Below, piece after piece: positions 61,693 through 64,000 of a DNA stretch of 64,000 nucleotides (position 1 is the stretch's first letter; each line of letters opens with the position of its first letter). The stretch is taken from contig CAVPTW010000010.1 of the NCBI GenBank assembly GCA_963708735.1, forward strand, positions 62,001-126,000. Direction: 5' to 3'. Source of the stretch: JAGPUQ01 sp963708735 (GTDB taxonomy: Bacteria; Pseudomonadota; Gammaproteobacteria; Pseudomonadales; Porticoccaceae). The notes under the pieces are model-generated. The model did not search any database. It saw nothing but the letters and a program-made list of their open reading frames with translations, and had not been told where the DNA came from. The position numbers and the translations under genes were made by a program.

Positions 61693-64000
61693 ATGGACCA
61701 GGCCACCCACAACAAGATCGTCTCCTTCATCTGGGGCATCGCCGACGACGTCCTGCGAGACCTGTTCAAGCGCGGCAAGTACCCGGACGTGATCCTGCCG
61801 ATGTGCGTCATCCGCCGCATGGACGCGGTGCTCGAACCGACCAAACAGAAGGTGCTCGAAACCAGGCAGATGCTCGACAGCGCCGGCATCGCCGAGCAGC
61901 GCGCCGCCCTGTGCGACGCCGCCGGACAGGCCTTCTACAACACCTCGAAGTTCAGGCTGCGCGACCTCAGGTCCCGCGGCAGCCAGCAGCAGTTGCTGGC
62001 CGATTTCGAGGATTACCTGAACGGTTTCTCGCCCAACGTCCAGGACATCCTCGACAACTTCAAATTCCGCAACCAGCTCCAGACGCTGTCCAAGGCCGAC
62101 GCCCTCGGCACCCTGATCAACAAGTTCCTCGACCCCGACATCGACCTCTCGCCGGCCGGCATCGACAACCACGCCATGGGCACGGTGTTCGAGGAGCTGG
62201 TGCGCAAGTTCAACGAGGACAACAACGAGGAGGCCGGCGAGCACTGGACCCCGCGCGACGCGGTGCGCCTGATGGCCAACCTCGTCTTTCTGCCGATCGA
62301 GGCCGAGATCAAGTCGGGCACCTATCTGCTCTACGACTGCGCCTGCGGCACCGGCGGCATGCTCACCGTCGCCGAGGAGACGCTCGAAGCCATCGCGCAG
62401 AAGCGCGGCCAGCAGGTCAGATGCCTGCTCTACGGCCAGGAGATCAACCCCGAGACCTACGCGGTCTGCAAAGCCGACATGCTGCTCAAGGGCGAAGGCG
62501 AGAACGCGGACCACATCGTCGGCGGCGCGGAATGGTCCACGCTTGCCCACGACGCCTTCCCCGCGCAAGCGTTCGATTTCATGCTCGCCAATCCGCCCTA
62601 CGGCAAGAGCTGGAAGAAGGACCTCGAAGCCATGGGCGGCAAGGACGGCATGCGCGACCCGCGCTTCAGGGTCATGCACCAGGGCGAGGAGCTGTCGCTG
62701 GTCACCCGCTCCAGCGACGGGCAGATGCTGTTCCTGGCCAACATGGCCTCGAAGATGAACGACCAGTCGGCGCTCGGCAGCCGCATCGCCGAGGTGCACA
62801 ACGGTTCGTCGCTGTTCACCGGCGACGCGGGCCAGGGCGAGAGCAACATCCGCCGCTGGCTGATCGAGAACGACTGGCTCGAAGCCATAGTCGCGCTGCC
62901 GCTGAACCTGTTCTACAACACCGGCATCGCCACCTACGTGTGGGTGCTGTCCAACCGAAAGCCCGCGCACCGCAAGGGCCGGGTGCAGCTCATCGATGCC
63001 AGCCAGTGGTTCAAGCCGCTGCGCAAGAACCTCGGCAAGAAGAACTGCGAGCTCTCGCCCGAGGACATCGAGCGCATCAGCCGCACCTTTCTCGATTTCA
63101 AGGAGACCCCGGAGTCGAAGATCTTCCCCAACGCCGCCTTCGGTTACTGGAAGGTCACGGTCGAGCGCCCGCTGCGCCTGCACAGCCAGCTCACGCTAAA
63201 AGCCATCGAAAGCCTGCGCTTTGCCTCTGGCGACGAGGACATCCGCGCGACGCTCCATGACGAGTTCGGCGATGACCTTTTCAACAACTTCGCCAGGGTC
63301 TCCGTCGCGCTGGAGCAGCGCCTCGCCGACTGGGGCAGCGACGAGGACGAAGGCGATGACGAAGAGAGTGGCAGCGCCAAAAAAGGGCTGCCCGAGAAGA
63401 AGCACAAGAAGCTGCTCGACCCCCGGACCTGGGAGCGCGACGGCCGCCTGGTGGAAGGCGCCAGCAGGCTGCGCACGGCGCTGGGCGACCAACTTTTCGA
63501 GGACCACAACGTCTTCCGCGACCGCGTCGACGAGACACTCAGACAGGCCGGCATCAAGCTCGCCGCCGCCGACCGCAAGCTGATCCTCAAGGCCGTGAGC
63601 TGGCGGGTCGACACCGCGCCGCCGGTCATCGCCAAGGCGCACAAGCCCCTGTCTGCCGGAGCCAGGCGACAGGCAGGCGGCAAGGCCGTCGCCGACCCGT
63701 TGCGCGGCCTGTTCGAGGCCACGGTAGATGGCAAGCCCGTGGTCGTCGAATACGAACCCGACGCCGACCTGCGCGACACCGAACAGGTGCCGCTGCTGGA
63801 AGACGGCGGCCCCCGATCAGGGTCGGGGGCAGGCATCGAGGCCTTCATAAAGCGCGAGGTCCTGCCCTACACCCCCGACGCCTGGATCAAGGCAGACGCC
63901 ACCAGGATCGGCTACGAGATCAGCTTCACCCGCCACTTCTACAAGCCGCAGCCGCTGCGCACGCTGGAAGAGATCAGCGCCGACATCCTCGCCATCGAGA
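61693..64000 (+). CDS. hsdM: Type I restriction-modification methylase subunit HsdM, 3' end outside window
   Basis: N6-adenine methyltransferase and core subunit of a type I restriction-modification enzyme. At least 769 codons, still open at the right edge. Starts MDQATHNKIVSFIWGIADDV. An N-terminal HsdM helical domain is followed by the SAM site DCACGTGGML and the catalytic NPPYGKSW, with MGTVFEELVRKFNEDNNEEAGEHWTPRDAV, split here as VFEELVRKFNEDNN and GEHWTPRDAV, before it. A palindromic stretch (63809-63830) encodes GGPRSGSGAG in the C-terminal region. hsdS and hsdR would be expected to the right. Confidence 0.93.
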   Translation, partial: MDQATHNKIVSFIWGIADDVLRDLFKRGKYPDVILPMCVIRRMDAVLEPTKQKVLETRQMLDSAGIAEQRAALCDAAGQAFYNTSKFRLRDLRSRGSQQQLLADFEDYLNGFSPNVQDILDNFKFRNQLQTLSKADALGTLINKFLDPDIDLSPAGIDNHAMGTVFEELVRKFNEDNNEEAGEHWTPRDAVRLMANLVFLPIEAEIKSGTYLLYDCACGTGGMLTVAEETLEAIAQKRGQQVRCLLYGQEINPETYAVCKADMLLKGEGENADHIVGGAEWSTLAHDAFPAQAFDFMLANPPYGKSWKKDLEAMGGKDGMRDPRFRVMHQGEELSLVTRSSDGQMLFLANMASKMNDQSALGSRIAEVHNGSSLFTGDAGQGESNIRRWLIENDWLEAIVALPLNLFYNTGIATYVWVLSNRKPAHRKGRVQLIDASQWFKPLRKNLGKKNCELSPEDIERISRTFLDFKETPESKIFPNAAFGYWKVTVERPLRLHSQLTLKAIESLRFASGDEDIRATLHDEFGDDLFNNFARVSVALEQRLADWGSDEDEGDDEESGSAKKGLPEKKHKKLLDPRTWERDGRLVEGASRLRTALGDQLFEDHNVFRDRVDETLRQAGIKLAAADRKLILKAVSWRVDTAPPVIAKAHKPLSAGARRQAGGKAVADPLRGLFEATVDGKPVVVEYEPDADLRDTEQVPLLEDGGPRSGSGAGIEAFIKREVLPYTPDAWIKADATRIGYEISFTRHFYKPQPLRTLEEISADILAIE
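63809..63830. repeat. Palindromic element inside hsdM
   Basis: 8-bp stem (GCCCCCGA with TCGGGGGC) around a 6-nt loop TCAGGG. In frame, it encodes a glycine/serine-rich linker. Looks like a small mobile palindrome inserted into coding sequence without disrupting the frame. Confidence 0.5.

Noticed and set aside
61375..63183. Long open frame opposite hsdM
   Set aside because: Antisense to hsdM, which has the SAM and NPPY motifs.

Overview
The window is a contiguous, gene-dense piece of a high-G+C gammaproteobacterial chromosome. The evidence is gene order: rluC/rne divergent, yceF-yceD-rpmF-plsX-fabD-fabG-acpP-pabC-mltG-tmk-holB-pilZ-tatD, prfB-lysS, queA-tgt-secD-secF, and RNase R next to RlmB. 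The holB-pilZ-tatD order and the absence of fabH resemble Pseudomonas, but the genus cannot be fixed from sequence alone. Frequent GTG starts and 4-nt stop/start overlaps are typical throughout.

Layout. 1-6.7 kb: glycogen metabolism (glgC divergent from glgB-glgA), followed by ackA and yaeQ. 6.9-14.2 kb: an SMP-30 lactonase-like protein, an atypical pyruvate kinase, cyclopropane-fatty-acid synthase, purE-purK and a luciferase-like flavin oxidoreductase. 14.4-17.5 kb: an unknown lipoprotein, an NfeD protein and a stomatin/QmcA-like protein. 17.6-21.3 kb: prfB (with its programmed +1 frameshift), lysS, ung and a small coiled-coil protein. 21.4-28.1 kb is the most accessory part: two Baeyer-Villiger-type flavin monooxygenases, a 66-residue orphan, a complete IS1182-like insertion sequence with perfect 19-bp ends, a hicB-hicA toxin-antitoxin pair and tRNA-Leu(CAG). 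28.2-34.5 kb: rnr, a membrane-anchored SMP-30/strictosidine-synthase-like protein, rlmB, a CDP-alcohol phosphatidyltransferase, tRNA-Leu(CAA) and a second luciferase-like oxidoreductase. 34.7-43.7 kb: queA-tgt-secD-secF, an M13 metallopeptidase lipoprotein, a DoxX protein and transaldolase. 43.8-59.4 kb: rne, then the rluC to dUTPase block and malate dehydrogenase. 59.4-64 kb: a peroxiredoxin, yajC (away from secDF), a D-cysteine desulfhydrase-like enzyme, and the start of a type I restriction-modification locus (hsdM) that runs off the window.

Most genes are housekeeping and work as familiar units: glycogen synthesis, tRNA queuosine modification with Sec translocation, fatty-acid/phospholipid synthesis with ribosomal protein L32, and RNA decay and modification. 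The fatty-acid cluster lacks both condensing enzymes (fabH, fabF) usually found in it. I found no convincing undescribed multi-gene system. The best leads are the BVMO/orphan/IS/HicBA stretch (21-28 kb), the noncanonical pyruvate-kinase family member, the long structured leader of rne, the unknown lipoprotein beside NfeD/QmcA, and the truncated restriction locus at the right end.
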